Source: a virus. From it: a DNA stretch of 64,000 nt. Location of the stretch: IMG/VR virus record IMGVR_UViG_3300042367_000066, positions 1 to 64,000 of that record. One strand, written 5' to 3'. The notes under the pieces were generated by a model, which ran no database searches, had not been told where the DNA came from, and worked only from the letters and a program-made list of their open reading frames with translations. How positions within the stretch are numbered: the stretch's first letter is position 1; every line of letters begins with the position of its first letter. Below are positions 14,700-24,992 of this stretch, piece after piece. The position numbers were made by a program, and so were the translations under genes.

Positions 14700-17600
14700 A
14701 TAGACTAGCATTCCAAACATACGGAACAAAAAAATTAAGTTTATTTCAATCTGTTTGGGATACAACCAAAACTAGCACAGTTGGAACAGAACTAGCTAAT
14801 ACAGCGGCAACAACACCACTACCATCAGGGTGGAGTGGAACAAATCTTTTGCCAAATGGATACACTCATACTGCAGGAAATACAGCTGTGTTACTAGTTA
14901 ATAATTTAACACCTACTGAAGGACAGAGTTATCGAATAATATGTACACTTTCAGCAGGATCAACAGGTTCAGTTACAATAAACTTTGGAGGAGTGTCCAG
15001 TGCTTCATTAACTGTTACCACTACAACAATCCTAACACCAATAAATGCAGCAATTAAGTTATCAATTACTCCATCAAATGACTTTGTTGGAACAGTGTCA
15101 CTAAGTATAAAACAGAGTTCGTCAGCACTTAATCAAATACAGCTACCAATAACTCTTGCCTCTGGAAAGTCAGTATGGATAGACTGGGGAGATGGTCAGT
15201 ATAGCACCATGAATAGTGTTAATTTTTATGCAAATAGAATCCACACGTATACAACACCAGGAGAGTATCCAGTAAGGGTATTTGGAGATGACTTCAGTTT
15301 TGGATTTGGGAGTGGAGGTATTAATGATAGATTAAAAATAAAGTCTATATCTAGTTGGGGTAAACTAAAATTAGGAGCAAATTCTTTTAATGGATGTTCT
15401 AATGTGACCATGTCTGGAATAACTGATATTCCTGATTTAACTGGAGTAACTGACTTATCAAGTGCATTTTTAAGCTGTTCACTACTAACTACTGTTGGTA
15501 GAATAAATGAATGGAATACAAGTTCAGTTACTAACATGAGCTTTATGTTTTCTTATTGTACATTATTTAATAGCAATATTGGAAATTGGAATACTTCAGA
15601 AGTTATTAACATGAGTTCTATGTTTGGATCATTTGGCTCCACAAGTAATTTTAACCAAGACATCAGTGGATGGAATGTAAATAAGGTTACTAATATGAAT
15701 CAGATGTTTGATGGTGCATCAGCATTTAATCAAAATCTTAGTAACTGGGAGAGAGTATCATCACCTGATACTTCTTCTTTATCGAAAGTAATATTTATGT
15801 CCAATATGTTCCGAGGAGCGTCTAATTTTAATAATGGATTTGCATCTGGAGTAGCAAATCAATTACCATGGAATACTAGTGCATGTACTACTATGGAAAG
15901 TATGTTTATTGGCGCAATAGCATTCAACTCTAATTTAGGAACAGGAACAACACCATGGAATGTAAGTAAGGTTACTACATTTGCAAGTATGTTTAGTGGA
16001 GCTACAGCATTTACTAATGGTGATAATTCAGCTCCTATTAATAATTGGGCTATAAACACTGTGTCTAATGTTACCATGGGTAATATGTTTAATAATGCTG
16101 ATGCTTTCAATAGAGCTATTAGTAACTGGAACATGACTAAGGTAACTAATACAAGTTCTATGTTTGCTAACACTAATGTATTCAACCAATCATTATCTAA
16201 TTGGGAAAGACCTGGGGCTACAATGGGTAATGTTACAGATATGAGCAGTATGTTTCAAGGTGCTTCTACCTTTAACCAAAATATAGGAGCATGGAATGTT
16301 AGTAAAGTAACAACATTTGCAAGTATGTTCAATGGAGCTACAGCATTTAACAATAACGGAAGTTCTGATATTAATAATTGGTCTATAAACACTGTGTCTA
16401 ATGTTACCATGGGTAATATGTTTGTTAATGCATCTAATTTCAATATGCCTATTAGCAACTGGAATATGACTAAGGTAAACAATACAGCAGGTATGTTTAA
16501 TGGAACAACACTGTTTAATCAACCTTTAGCTAACTGGGAAAGAGCTGGGTCTACAACAGGCAATATTACCAACATGCAATCTATGTTCCAAGGTGCTTCT
16601 GCATTCAATCAAAACATTGGTAACTGGAATGTAAACAAGGTAACTATTTTTCAACAAATGTTTCAATTATCAGGATTTAACAATAATGGAAGTCCTGATA
16701 TAAACAATTGGGTTATAAATACTATAGCATCTGTTAATATGTCATCTATGTTTAATAATGCTGATGCCTTTAATCAACCTATTGGGTCTTGGAATGTTAG
16801 TAAGGTTACTAATTTCCAAAGTATGTTTCAATCAACATTTGCCTTTAATCAACCTATTGGGTCTTGGAATGTGAGCAGTGTAACTAATATGTCTTATATG
16901 TTTGGAAGCACTACTTCCTTTGACCAACCTATTGGGTCTTGGAATGTGAGTAATGTGACTAATATGGAAGGTATGTTTAATGGTGCAGCCGCCTTCAACC
17001 AACCTATCGGGTCATGGAATGTGAGTAAGGTGACTAGTATGAATGTTATGTTTCAAAATGCTCTTGCTTTCAATAGAGATATAGGTTCTTGGAACGTATC
17101 TAATGTAATAAGTTTCAATTCTTTTATGACAGGAAAAACAAATCTAAACTTCTCATCAACTAACCTAGATGCAATATATAACGGATGGATAGTAAATGGT
17201 GTTAAACCAAACATAACAATAAGTTTTGGAACAGCTAAGTATTCACAAGCTGGTAAAACAGGCAAGGATACATTATTAGCAAGTCCAAATAACTGGATAA
17301 TAACAGATGGAGGAAATGAAAATGTATTAGTTCTAGATGCAGGAAATTCAGCCTCATATCCAGGAACAGGAATCACATGGACAGATTTAAGTGGTAACAA
17401 CAATAATGGAACATTAGTAAATGGACCAACTTTTGATTCTGGTAATGGAGGAAGTATTGTATTTGATGGTATAAATCAATATGTAAATTGTGGAAATGCT
17501 TCTAATTTAAAATTTACAAATAACTTCACAATTAATGTATGGGTAAAATTTAATTCATTATTGGGTCCTCAATCAATAATTTCCAATAATGAAAATGGAG

Positions 17601-17971
17601 GTTATGGAATACTTGCTAATTCGGCTAGTAGTAGATTAGAAACTTTCTACTGGATAAACGGAAGTTATAGAAAGGCTGGAGAGGATATGGTAAATTACAA
17701 TACATCTTCATGGTTTAATATATCGGTAACTTTTAATGGAAGTAATGTTTTATTTTACAGAAATGGAAATTTAATACAAAGTGTTTCTGCAATAGGAACT
17801 GTTTCTACAACTAATCTACCGTTACTAATAGGGGGGAACCCAACCACATCTGGAAATTATGAGGATTTTTTTAATGGTAAAATTTCTCAAGCACAAGCAT
17901 ATAATAAAGTGTTAACACCAACAGAAGTATTAGCAAACTTTGACGCAACAAAAGGAAGATACGGACTATAA
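14696..17971 (+). CDS. BspA-like (DUF285) adhesin with C-terminal LamG-like domain (1091 aa)
   Basis: Residues 1-150 are a beta domain. From about 150 a PKD-like stretch ([12 protein letters not shown]) leads into a long DUF285 array of about 25-residue units (pattern NMSSMFxGAxAFNQxIGxWNVSKVT). Roughly eighteen units are visible up to residue 820. The final 220 residues ([38 protein letters not shown]) form a LamG/concanavalin-type sugar-binding domain. Such leucine-rich-like repeats are common on Bacteroidota cell surfaces. In the phage it is probably an exchangeable host-binding fibre tip or adhesin. Confidence 0.85.
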   Translation: MNRLAFQTYGTKKLSLFQSVWDTTKTSTVGTELANTAATTPLPSGWSGTNLLPNGYTHTAGNTAVLLVNNLTPTEGQSYRIICTLSAGSTGSVTINFGGVSSASLTVTTTTILTPINAAIKLSITPSNDFVGTVSLSIKQSSSALNQIQLPITLASGKSVWIDWGDGQYSTMNSVNFYANRIHTYTTPGEYPVRVFGDDFSFGFGSGGINDRLKIKSISSWGKLKLGANSFNGCSNVTMSGITDIPDLTGVTDLSSAFLSCSLLTTVGRINEWNTSSVTNMSFMFSYCTLFNSNIGNWNTSEVINMSSMFGSFGSTSNFNQDISGWNVNKVTNMNQMFDGASAFNQNLSNWERVSSPDTSSLSKVIFMSNMFRGASNFNNGFASGVANQLPWNTSACTTMESMFIGAIAFNSNLGTGTTPWNVSKVTTFASMFSGATAFTNGDNSAPINNWAINTVSNVTMGNMFNNADAFNRAISNWNMTKVTNTSSMFANTNVFNQSLSNWERPGATMGNVTDMSSMFQGASTFNQNIGAWNVSKVTTFASMFNGATAFNNNGSSDINNWSINTVSNVTMGNMFVNASNFNMPISNWNMTKVNNTAGMFNGTTLFNQPLANWERAGSTTGNITNMQSMFQGASAFNQNIGNWNVNKVTIFQQMFQLSGFNNNGSPDINNWVINTIASVNMSSMFNNADAFNQPIGSWNVSKVTNFQSMFQSTFAFNQPIGSWNVSSVTNMSYMFGSTTSFDQPIGSWNVSNVTNMEGMFNGAAAFNQPIGSWNVSKVTSMNVMFQNALAFNRDIGSWNVSNVISFNSFMTGKTNLNFSSTNLDAIYNGWIVNGVKPNITISFGTAKYSQAGKTGKDTLLASPNNWIITDGGNENVLVLDAGNSASYPGTGITWTDLSGNNNNGTLVNGPTFDSGNGGSIVFDGINQYVNCGNASNLKFTNNFTINVWVKFNSLLGPQSIISNNENGGYGILANSASSRLETFYWINGSYRKAGEDMVNYNTSSWFNISVTFNGSNVLFYRNGNLIQSVSAIGTVSTTNLPLLIGGNPTTSGNYEDFFNGKISQAQAYNKVLTPTEVLANFDATKGRYGL

Positions 17972-17983
17972 TAATCAAATCAA

Positions 17984-18211
17984 ATGAACGATATTAGAAA
18001 GATATCTATAGGACCTAACTACAAGAGCGACGCGATGCACTTCATCGTCGGTCAGGAGGTCCTGGATAAAAGCTACACAGTGCACTCTATACTGCTAGAC
18101 GACAAGTCTGGTGGTATAAAGGTTTGGATAGAGAAGAACTCAGAGGTGTTCTGCTGGAAGGAGTTTAACATTAACATGCCAGTATCGCTAGAGTACAACA
18201 TAAACTTCTGA
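17984..18211 (+). CDS. Hypothetical protein (75 aa)
   Basis: Seventy-five residues, beta-rich (YTVHSILLDDKSGGIKVWI, then FCWKEFNINMPVSLEYNI). It has an ATCAAATCAAATG leader and its stop shares one base with the next start. Its small strand-rich design resembles capsid-proximal phage proteins, but I cannot assign a family. Confidence 0.65.
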   Translation: MNDIRKISIGPNYKSDAMHFIVGQEVLDKSYTVHSILLDDKSGGIKVWIEKNSEVFCWKEFNINMPVSLEYNINF

Positions 18212-18783
18212 TGAGATCCCCAGATATGTTTGTCGTCCGACCATTAGATGGTAGGCGATACGATAATATAAAAAGTATTGGAGGGGTTGACTTTATAACT
18301 AGCACGTCTAAGGAGGACCACACGGTGTCTAACAGGCTTGCAGAAGTTGTAAGTGTACCTATAACTTACGACGGAAATGTAAAAGTTAACGATATACTTC
18401 TAGTTCACCACAACGTGTTCAAGGTCTACTACGACATGAAGGGTAGAGAGAAGAGCGGAGCCAGCTTCTTTAAGGACGACCTGTTCTTTATAGACGACGA
18501 GCAGTACTTCATGTACAACCAGAACGGTGAGTGGAACACACACTCCAAGTACTGCTTTATTAAGCCACTGAAACAGATGGAATCTACCATAAATAAGAAC
18601 AGCAAGGAGGAGCCACTGATGGGTACCATTGTCTATATAAATCAAGAGTTGCTAGACCTTGGTCTAAGCATTGGAGATGAGATCTCGTTTGAGCCAGACA
18701 GTGAGTACCCATTCTATATAAACGACGAGAAGCTGTACAGGATGACCACCAAAAACATTACAATCAAATGGACCACAACATAA
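18211..18783 (+). CDS. Hypothetical protein upstream of terminase, GroES-fold-like (190 aa)
   Basis: Contains VKVNDILLVHHNVFKVYYD near residue 60 and CFIKPLKQ at about 115, which recall the barrel and lid strands of GroES-like proteins. The second half carries GTIVYINQELLDLGLSIGDE. This could be a divergent co-chaperonin or a GroES-fold virion protein. It is the last gene but one before the terminase and overlaps the next gene by 16 nt. Low certainty on function. Confidence 0.55.
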   Translation: MRSPDMFVVRPLDGRRYDNIKSIGGVDFITSTSKEDHTVSNRLAEVVSVPITYDGNVKVNDILLVHHNVFKVYYDMKGREKSGASFFKDDLFFIDDEQYFMYNQNGEWNTHSKYCFIKPLKQMESTINKNSKEEPLMGTIVYINQELLDLGLSIGDEISFEPDSEYPFYINDEKLYRMTTKNITIKWTTT

Positions 18784-19040
18784 TAAAACAGAGGATCATT
18801 GCTGCTGGATACAAGGCAGTTAATGAGTTAATAAAGGTTGCAGAGGACGAGATTATAACTGGTATGGATACAGACCTATCTGCAGATAAGCTAAAGAACG
18901 CGGCAGCTACCAAAAGGCTTGCAATCGAAGATGCCTTCCAGATACTTAATAGGATAGAGCAAGAGAACGACAAACTAACCGAGGAGGTTAAGGTATCGGA
19001 ACCTAAAATACAGGGATTTGCAGAAAAAAGATCAAAATAA
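18768..19040 (+). CDS. Possible terminase small subunit (90 aa)
   Basis: A 90-residue, mostly helical protein (IIAAGYKAVNELIKVAEDEI, then AFQILNRIEQENDKLTEEV) that overlaps the large terminase gene by 23 nt. Position and helical character fit a small terminase or DNA-recognition subunit. No helix-turn-helix is obvious, so this is based on context. Confidence 0.5.
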   Translation: MDHNIIKQRIIAAGYKAVNELIKVAEDEIITGMDTDLSADKLKNAAATKRLAIEDAFQILNRIEQENDKLTEEVKVSEPKIQGFAEKRSK

Positions 19041-21264
19041 TCTATACACTAGGCTTAGCGACTTCCTTCCTGCTAACACCATACACATGAAGAACAAGGC
19101 CAAGTCTTGGGCTTATGGTTATGACGAGAAGCACGACCTGGTAGTTATATCTAAGGACGGAACAATTGGTGACATATACGAGATAAATGGTCTCAATATA
19201 GCGCTGCCATCCGTCCCAAAAATTGTGTATAAAAGGGACGAGAAGAAGGAGAACCAGTACTGGGAACCAGCTGACTATCCAAGGGAACTATCAAACATAA
19301 AGTCTATATTCCAGTGGCACACGATGTCAAAGGAGTTCAAGGCCAAGTGGGTAGACTACATAGAGGGTGAGTTTGATCGTAGGGAGAACGGGTTCTTCTT
19401 CAAGAACAACGGAATCGATACGTACATAACTGGCTCTCAGTACATGTACCTGCAGTGGACAAAGATTGACGTTGGACTTCCAGACTTCAGGGAGGCTAAC
19501 AGGGTGTTCTTTATATTCTGGGAGGCCTGCAAGGCTGACGACAGGTGCTTCGGTATGACCTACCTGAAGATCAGACGTTCTGGGTTCTCTTTCATGGGAT
19601 CAAGCGAGCTGGCCAACATAGGAACTCTTGCAAAGGACTCAAGGCTAGGAATACTGTCAAAGACTGGTAACGATGCCAAGACAATGTTTACGGACAAGGT
19701 TGTGCCCATCGTGAACAACTACCCGTTCTTCTTCAAGCCGATACAGGATGGTATGGACAAGCCTAAGACAGAGCTAGCGTTCAGAGTTCCTGCATCCAAG
19801 ATTACAAAGAAGAACATGTACGAGGACGGTGAGGTTGAGATCGAGGGTCTTGACACCACAATCGACTGGAAGAACACAGGAGACAACTCGTACGATGGTC
19901 AGAAGCTACAGCTACTAATACACGACGAGAGCGGTAAATGGCTCGCACCAGATAACATCCTGAATAACTGGAGGGTTACCAAGACCTGTCTACGATTAGG
20001 TAGCAGGATTATTGGTAAGTGTCTAATGGGGTCAACACCTAACGCTCTTGTAAAGGGAGGGTCAAACTTCAAGAGGCTGTACGAGGACTCTAACATAAAG
20101 ACAAGGAACAACAACGGACAGACTAAGTCTGGTATGTACTCGCTGTATATACCGATGGAGTGGAACTTTGAGGGTTACATAGACATCTACGGTATGCCAG
20201 TGTTCAGAGAACCAGAAAAGCCAGTTCAGAGTATAGACAAGTCTATGATAAGGACTGGTGCGGTTGACTACTGGGAGAACGAGGTGGAGTCTCTTAAGGG
20301 TGACGCTGATGCTCTTAACGAGTTCTACAGGCAGTTCTCTAGGACAGAGTCTCACGCGTTCAGGGACGAGAGTAAGTCATCCATATTCAACCTTACAAAG
20401 ATATACCAGCAGATAGACTACAACGACTCGCTTATAAAGGACAGGGTTCTTACACGTGGATCGTTCAGCTGGTACGAAGGAAATAAGGACACAAGGGTTG
20501 TGTGGACTCCAGACTCAAGGGGAAGGTTTCTAGTGTCATGGATACCTAGCAACCAGATGCAGAATAATGTAATCAATAAGAACGGAATGAGGTACCCAGG
20601 TAACGACCACATCGGTGCGTTTGGGTGTGACCCGTACGACATATCTGGGACAGTTGGCGGTGGTGGATCTAACGGATCACTTCACGGTCTGACCAAGTTC
20701 AATATGGACGACGCACCTAGCAACCACTTCTTCCTTGAGTACATAGCAAGGCCACAGACAGCAGAGATATTCTTTGAGGAGGTCCTGATGGCTTGTGTGT
20801 TCTATGGGATGCCAATACTTGTAGAGAATAACAAGCCTAGGCTGCTGTACCACCTAAAGAACAGGGGATATAGGGGATTCTCCATGAACAGGCCAGACAA
20901 GCACGTAACAAACCTGTCTAAGACAGAGAAAGAGCTTGGTGGTATACCTAACTCGTCTGAGGACGTTAAGCAGTCTCACGCGGCTGCAATTGAGTCGTAC
21001 ATAGAGAAGTACGTTGGACTTGACATGGAGGGAACGTACAGGGACTCTGACGAGATGGGCGACATGTACTTCACGAGAACGATTGAGGAGTGGGCCAAGT
21101 TTGATATAAACAATCGTACAAAGTTTGACGCTGCAATCAGCTCTGGACTAGCTATAATGGCTAACCAAAAGAATGTGTACCTTACGGCAAAAAAAGAATC
21201 GAAATTAAGCATTACCTTTGCGAAATATAATAATAACGGAAGATATAGTGAAATTATAAGATGA
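19018..21264 (+). CDS. terL: Terminase large subunit
   Basis: The 748-residue packaging motor. A degenerate Walker A-like motif RRSGFSFMGSS lies near residue 186, a Walker B with HDE (LLIHDESGKW) near 300 followed by a motif-III-like KCLMGSTPN near 339, and a nuclease-type acidic segment GCDPYDISG near 538. The RRSGFS substitution of the usual GxGKS is like that in crAss-like phage terminases. It translocates DNA into the prohead and cuts it. The last codons overlap the portal start by 4 nt, and a promoter element sits inside its 3' end. Confidence 0.9.
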   Translation: MQKKDQNNLYTRLSDFLPANTIHMKNKAKSWAYGYDEKHDLVVISKDGTIGDIYEINGLNIALPSVPKIVYKRDEKKENQYWEPADYPRELSNIKSIFQWHTMSKEFKAKWVDYIEGEFDRRENGFFFKNNGIDTYITGSQYMYLQWTKIDVGLPDFREANRVFFIFWEACKADDRCFGMTYLKIRRSGFSFMGSSELANIGTLAKDSRLGILSKTGNDAKTMFTDKVVPIVNNYPFFFKPIQDGMDKPKTELAFRVPASKITKKNMYEDGEVEIEGLDTTIDWKNTGDNSYDGQKLQLLIHDESGKWLAPDNILNNWRVTKTCLRLGSRIIGKCLMGSTPNALVKGGSNFKRLYEDSNIKTRNNNGQTKSGMYSLYIPMEWNFEGYIDIYGMPVFREPEKPVQSIDKSMIRTGAVDYWENEVESLKGDADALNEFYRQFSRTESHAFRDESKSSIFNLTKIYQQIDYNDSLIKDRVLTRGSFSWYEGNKDTRVVWTPDSRGRFLVSWIPSNQMQNNVINKNGMRYPGNDHIGAFGCDPYDISGTVGGGGSNGSLHGLTKFNMDDAPSNHFFLEYIARPQTAEIFFEEVLMACVFYGMPILVENNKPRLLYHLKNRGYRGFSMNRPDKHVTNLSKTEKELGGIPNSSEDVKQSHAAAIESYIEKYVGLDMEGTYRDSDEMGDMYFTRTIEEWAKFDINNRTKFDAAISSGLAIMANQKNVYLTAKKESKLSITFAKYNNNGRYSEIIR
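21213..21220 (+). promoter_or_regulatory. Possible promoter inside the terL 3' end
   Basis: TACCTTTG matches TAnnTTTG and lies 40 nt upstream of the portal ATG at 21261. It could give extra transcripts of portal and capsid genes. Being inside a coding region it may be chance. Confidence 0.35.
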
Positions 21265-23696
21265 AGGAAGTAACTATTAAAATAAATCCTGCCAGCTTTC
21301 CTGACCAGTTCGCGTCAGATAGAGAAAAGGAGACATATGAGTATGGACTACAGATTGGGCAATCCATTCAATATGAGTGGTTCAGGAAGGATAACAGTAA
21401 CTCAAGATTTTATAATCAGTGGGGAGACTTCCATAGATTAAGACTATACGCAAGGGGTGAGCAGTCGGTGGCCAAGTACAAGAACGAGATGGCTGTTGAC
21501 GGTGACCTTAGTCACCTGAACCTAGACTGGACTCCAGTACCTATTATACCAAAGTTTGTTGACGTTGTTGTTAACGGAATGAATGACAGACTGTTCAAGG
21601 TTAAGGCATACGCACAGGACTCGATATCACTACAGAAGAAGACCAAGTATCAGGACATGATACAGGCTGACATGTTGTCAAAGGATATTCTTACAGATAT
21701 CAAGAACAACCTAGGAGTTGATGCGTTTGACACAAATCCAGAGGAGCTTCCAGAGAACGACGAGGAGCTTGCTCTATACATGGAGCTTAAGTACAAGCCA
21801 GCTATAGAGATTGCAGAGGAGGAGGCAATCAACACGATTCTAGATCAGAATAAGTACAACGAGACAAGAAAAAGAATAGACTACGACATTGCCACGCTAG
21901 GAATTGGTGTTGCAAAGCACATGTTCCTTCCAGGAGCAGGTGTTAAGATTGAGTACGTAGATCCAGCAAACATAGTATACAGCTACACAGAAGATCCAAA
22001 CTTTAAGGACTGCTTCTACTGGGGAGAGATAAAGACAGTTCCAATAACAGAACTTGTAAAGATAGACACTACCTTAACTAATGAACAACTTGAAGAGATT
22101 TCTAAGTATAGTCAGTCTTGGTACAACTATAATAATTCATCCCAGTTTTATAATAACAGCCTCTTTAGTAAGGACTCTGCTACACTGTTATATTTTAACT
22201 ATAAGACTACCAAGAAGATAGTATACAAGAAGAAGAATCTAGACAATGGAAACTTCAAGATAATAGACAAGGAAGACACGTTCAATCCTCCACAGGAGAT
22301 GATGGACGAGGGTAACTTTGAAAAAATAGAGAAGACTATAGACGTTTGGTACGATGGTGTTATGGTTATGGGAACTAACATAATGCTTAAGTGGGAGTTA
22401 TCAAGAAATATGGTAAGGCCTAAGTCCGCATCTCAGCATGCAATTCCAAACTATGTGGCTGTTGCTCCAAGGATGTACAAGGGAGCTATAGAGTCATTAG
22501 TAAAAAGGATGATACCATTTGCTGACCTTATACAGGTTGTACACCTAAAGCTACAGCAGGTTATATCTAAGGTTGTACCTGACGGTGTATTCATTGACGC
22601 TGACGGTATTAACGAGGTAGACCTTGGTACTGGATCGGCATACACGCCAGAGGACGCACTTAGACTGTACTTCCAGACTGGTAGTGTTATTGGTAGGAGC
22701 TACACAGGAGATGGTGAGTTTAATAACGCAAGGGTTCCTATCCAGGAGCTTAACTCTAACAGTGGACAGGCCAAGATATCTAGCCTTGTAGGAAGCTACA
22801 ACCACTACCTAGGAATGATTAGGGATGTAACAGGACTTAACGAGGCACGTGACGGCTCTATGCCAGATCCAAACTCTTTGGTTGGAGTACAGAAACTAGC
22901 GGCACTTAATTCGAATACAGCTACAAGACACATACTAGAGTCTAGTCTATACATAACTAAGACTCTGTCTGAGGCTATATCTTGTAGGGTTGCTGACATA
23001 CTAGAGTACTCAGACTTTAAGGAGGAGTTCATCCTTCAGATAGGTAAGTACAACGTGAGTATACTAGAAGATATAAAGGACTTACATATACACGACTTTG
23101 GTATATTTATAGAGGTTGCACCAGACGAAGAGGAGAAGGCTCAGCTAGAGGCTAACATTCAGATGGCTCTGTCTAGGGACGCTATTTATCTAGAGGATGC
23201 GATAGACATCAGAGAGATCAGAAACCTTAAGCTGGCTAACCAGTACCTTAAACTTCAGAGAAAGAAGAAGGAGGAGACCATTCAGAAGAACCAACAGGCT
23301 CAGCAGGAGATGCAGGGCAAAATTCAGCAGCAGTCACAACAAGCTGCAGCTCAGAACGCGTTGCAAGCAATACAGGCAGAGACACAGTCTAAGATGCAGA
23401 TCAAGCAGGCAGAGGTAGGATTTGATATTGAGAAACTTAAACAAGAGGCCCAGCTTAAGATGGAATTAATGCAGATGGAGTTTAATCTACAGATGCAACT
23501 AAAGGGCGTTGAAACAGAACAGCTTAATCAGAAGGACACACTTAAGGAGAAGGCTAAGGACAAGAGAATAAGCATACAGAACACACAGCAGTCAAAGCTA
23601 ATTGATCAGCGTAAGAATAATCTTCCACCAGTAAACTTTGAGTCAAACGAGGATAGCTTGGATGGATTCGATATGGCTGAATTTGAACCAAGATAA
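21261..23696 (+). CDS. Portal protein
   Basis: An 811-residue protein directly after the terminase, the usual portal position. It includes a start typical of large podovirus-type portals (FASDREKETYEYGLQIGQSI), a central PDPNSLVGVQKLAALN segment near residue 535, and a long Gln/Lys-rich helical C-terminus (about 670-770) that would form a barrel or inner crown. It forms the dodecameric ring through which DNA enters and leaves. The assignment is based on length, order and the conserved PDPNSLVGVQK-type stretch. Confidence 0.85.
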   Translation: MKEVTIKINPASFPDQFASDREKETYEYGLQIGQSIQYEWFRKDNSNSRFYNQWGDFHRLRLYARGEQSVAKYKNEMAVDGDLSHLNLDWTPVPIIPKFVDVVVNGMNDRLFKVKAYAQDSISLQKKTKYQDMIQADMLSKDILTDIKNNLGVDAFDTNPEELPENDEELALYMELKYKPAIEIAEEEAINTILDQNKYNETRKRIDYDIATLGIGVAKHMFLPGAGVKIEYVDPANIVYSYTEDPNFKDCFYWGEIKTVPITELVKIDTTLTNEQLEEISKYSQSWYNYNNSSQFYNNSLFSKDSATLLYFNYKTTKKIVYKKKNLDNGNFKIIDKEDTFNPPQEMMDEGNFEKIEKTIDVWYDGVMVMGTNIMLKWELSRNMVRPKSASQHAIPNYVAVAPRMYKGAIESLVKRMIPFADLIQVVHLKLQQVISKVVPDGVFIDADGINEVDLGTGSAYTPEDALRLYFQTGSVIGRSYTGDGEFNNARVPIQELNSNSGQAKISSLVGSYNHYLGMIRDVTGLNEARDGSMPDPNSLVGVQKLAALNSNTATRHILESSLYITKTLSEAISCRVADILEYSDFKEEFILQIGKYNVSILEDIKDLHIHDFGIFIEVAPDEEEKAQLEANIQMALSRDAIYLEDAIDIREIRNLKLANQYLKLQRKKKEETIQKNQQAQQEMQGKIQQQSQQAAAQNALQAIQAETQSKMQIKQAEVGFDIEKLKQEAQLKMELMQMEFNLQMQLKGVETEQLNQKDTLKEKAKDKRISIQNTQQSKLIDQRKNNLPPVNFESNEDSLDGFDMAEFEPR

Positions 23697-23701
23697 ATAA
23701 C

Positions 23702-23709
23702 TAACTTTG
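23702..23709 (+). promoter_or_regulatory. Bacteroidota-type promoter before DUF6321 copy 2
   Basis: TAACTTTG matches TAnnTTTG; the next ATG (23718) is only eight bases further on, so the leader would be very short. Confidence 0.5.
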
Positions 23710-23717
23710 CAAAAAAA

Positions 23718-23987
23718 ATGAAGACAGCAGCCTGGACACGAAAAGAGGGTAAGTCAGAAACTGGAGGATTAAACGCTAAGGGTGTAGCATCCTATAGAAA
23801 AGAGAACCCAGGAAGTAAGTTAAAGATGGCCGTAACGAAGAAGCCATCTGAATTAAAGCCAGGAAGTAAGGACGCAAATCGTAGGAAATCATTCTGCGCT
23901 AGAATGTCTGGAATGCCAGGACCAATGAAGAAACCAAACGGAGAACCAACAAGAAAAAAACTTGCGTTAGACAAGTGGAATTGTTAA
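23718..23987 (+). CDS. DUF6321 family protein, copy 2
   Basis: Eighty-nine residues, a close paralogue of 5285-5560: the same KTAAWTRKEGKS start, NPGSKLKMAVTKKPSEL core and SFCARMSGMPGPMKK with a final KWNC. The DNA differs at many third positions, so this is not a fresh duplication. Lying between portal and scaffold genes, this copy is probably expressed with the head genes, whereas copy 1 follows the early-looking palindromic promoter. Function unknown. Confidence 0.85.
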   Translation: MKTAAWTRKEGKSETGGLNAKGVASYRKENPGSKLKMAVTKKPSELKPGSKDANRRKSFCARMSGMPGPMKKPNGEPTRKKLALDKWNC

Positions 23988-23997
23988 AACAAATAAA

Positions 23998-24972
23998 ATG
24001 AGTACAGTACCATCAGGAACAAGATTTATAGGTATAGCAGAAAATGTTAACCTTACAGAAAGAAAGTCAGCAGTGTTGAATACAGAAACACAGCCTTATA
24101 CTATTCAAGATATAGCAGACACAGTTGGTGTTGGAGCACAGGGACCACAAGGAGTTCAAGGACCAGCAGGACCTCTAGGACCAGTTGGACCAGCTGGATT
24201 AAACTGGCAAGGGGCATGGGTATCAGGAACGTCTTATGTTGCAGATGATGCTGTAGGATATGGAGGAGCGTCTTACTTCTGTATACTAGCAACTTCTGGA
24301 ACTACAACTCCAAATCTAGCTACAACAAACTGGGCACTGTTAGCCTCTCAAGGAGCACAAGGTATTCAAGGTGTACAAGGACCAACTGGAGCGCAGGGAG
24401 CATCTGGTGGAGCTGGAACATTACAGCAGACTGTTGATAATGGAAACGAAGTAAACGATGGTTTTGGAAACATAACTAAAATTTATAGCGGAGCAATAGA
24501 AACTATAGATATAGCTGGACGTATAACTATTGGTTCTGATGTGGATTTACAAAAAGGAATTTATACTGCTAAAATATACAACCCAGGTAATCATACAGCA
24601 AATAGAACATATACATTGCCTAATGCTTCAGGAACTGTTGCTTTAGAGGATTATAAAGTGTATTCAGCTTTGATATCTCAATCAGGAAGTTCAGCTCCAA
24701 CAGCTAAGGTTCTTAAAAATACAACAGGTGCAACTTTTTCATACTCAAAACTAACCGATGGATATTACGGAATTACAGCATCATCTGATGTTTTTACAAC
24801 AGATAAGACAGCACTTGTATATAGTTTAAATTCAAGTGGAATATATCCTAGTGCAATTATGACTTTTTATAAGTCTGGACCAACATCTTTTGTAATAGAA
24901 ACTTTATATTCATCAAATAATGCAGATAATATTATGAAAGATACTTTTATAGAGATAAGAGTATACAATTAA
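23998..24972 (+). CDS. Collagen-like fibre protein with carbohydrate-binding-like segment (324 aa)
   Basis: Gly-x-y triplets occur in two blocks, around residues 42-65 (GAQGPQGVQGPAGPLGPVGP) and 120-142 (GAQGIQGVQGPTGAQG). Between them is a module WQGAWVSGTSYVADDAVGYG that looks like a chitin- or carbohydrate-binding domain of the CBM5/12 type. The C-terminal 180 residues are beta-rich. Collagen-like trimers are common in phage fibres. Located between portal and capsid genes, it may be a head fibre displayed on the capsid. Confidence 0.75.
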   Translation: MSTVPSGTRFIGIAENVNLTERKSAVLNTETQPYTIQDIADTVGVGAQGPQGVQGPAGPLGPVGPAGLNWQGAWVSGTSYVADDAVGYGGASYFCILATSGTTTPNLATTNWALLASQGAQGIQGVQGPTGAQGASGGAGTLQQTVDNGNEVNDGFGNITKIYSGAIETIDIAGRITIGSDVDLQKGIYTAKIYNPGNHTANRTYTLPNASGTVALEDYKVYSALISQSGSSAPTAKVLKNTTGATFSYSKLTDGYYGITASSDVFTTDKTALVYSLNSSGIYPSAIMTFYKSGPTSFVIETLYSSNNADNIMKDTFIEIRVYN

Positions 24973-24992
24973 AATTAAATAAATCAAATCAA

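Noticed and set aside
15500-17150. Short repeated units as a CRISPR array
   Set aside because: The repeats are in-frame codons of DUF285 units without unique spacers of constant length.
18209-18240. CTGATGAG on the plus strand resembling a hammerhead core
   Set aside because: No GAAA follows a possible stem II and no partner for stems I or III is present; it is the stop/start junction of two genes.
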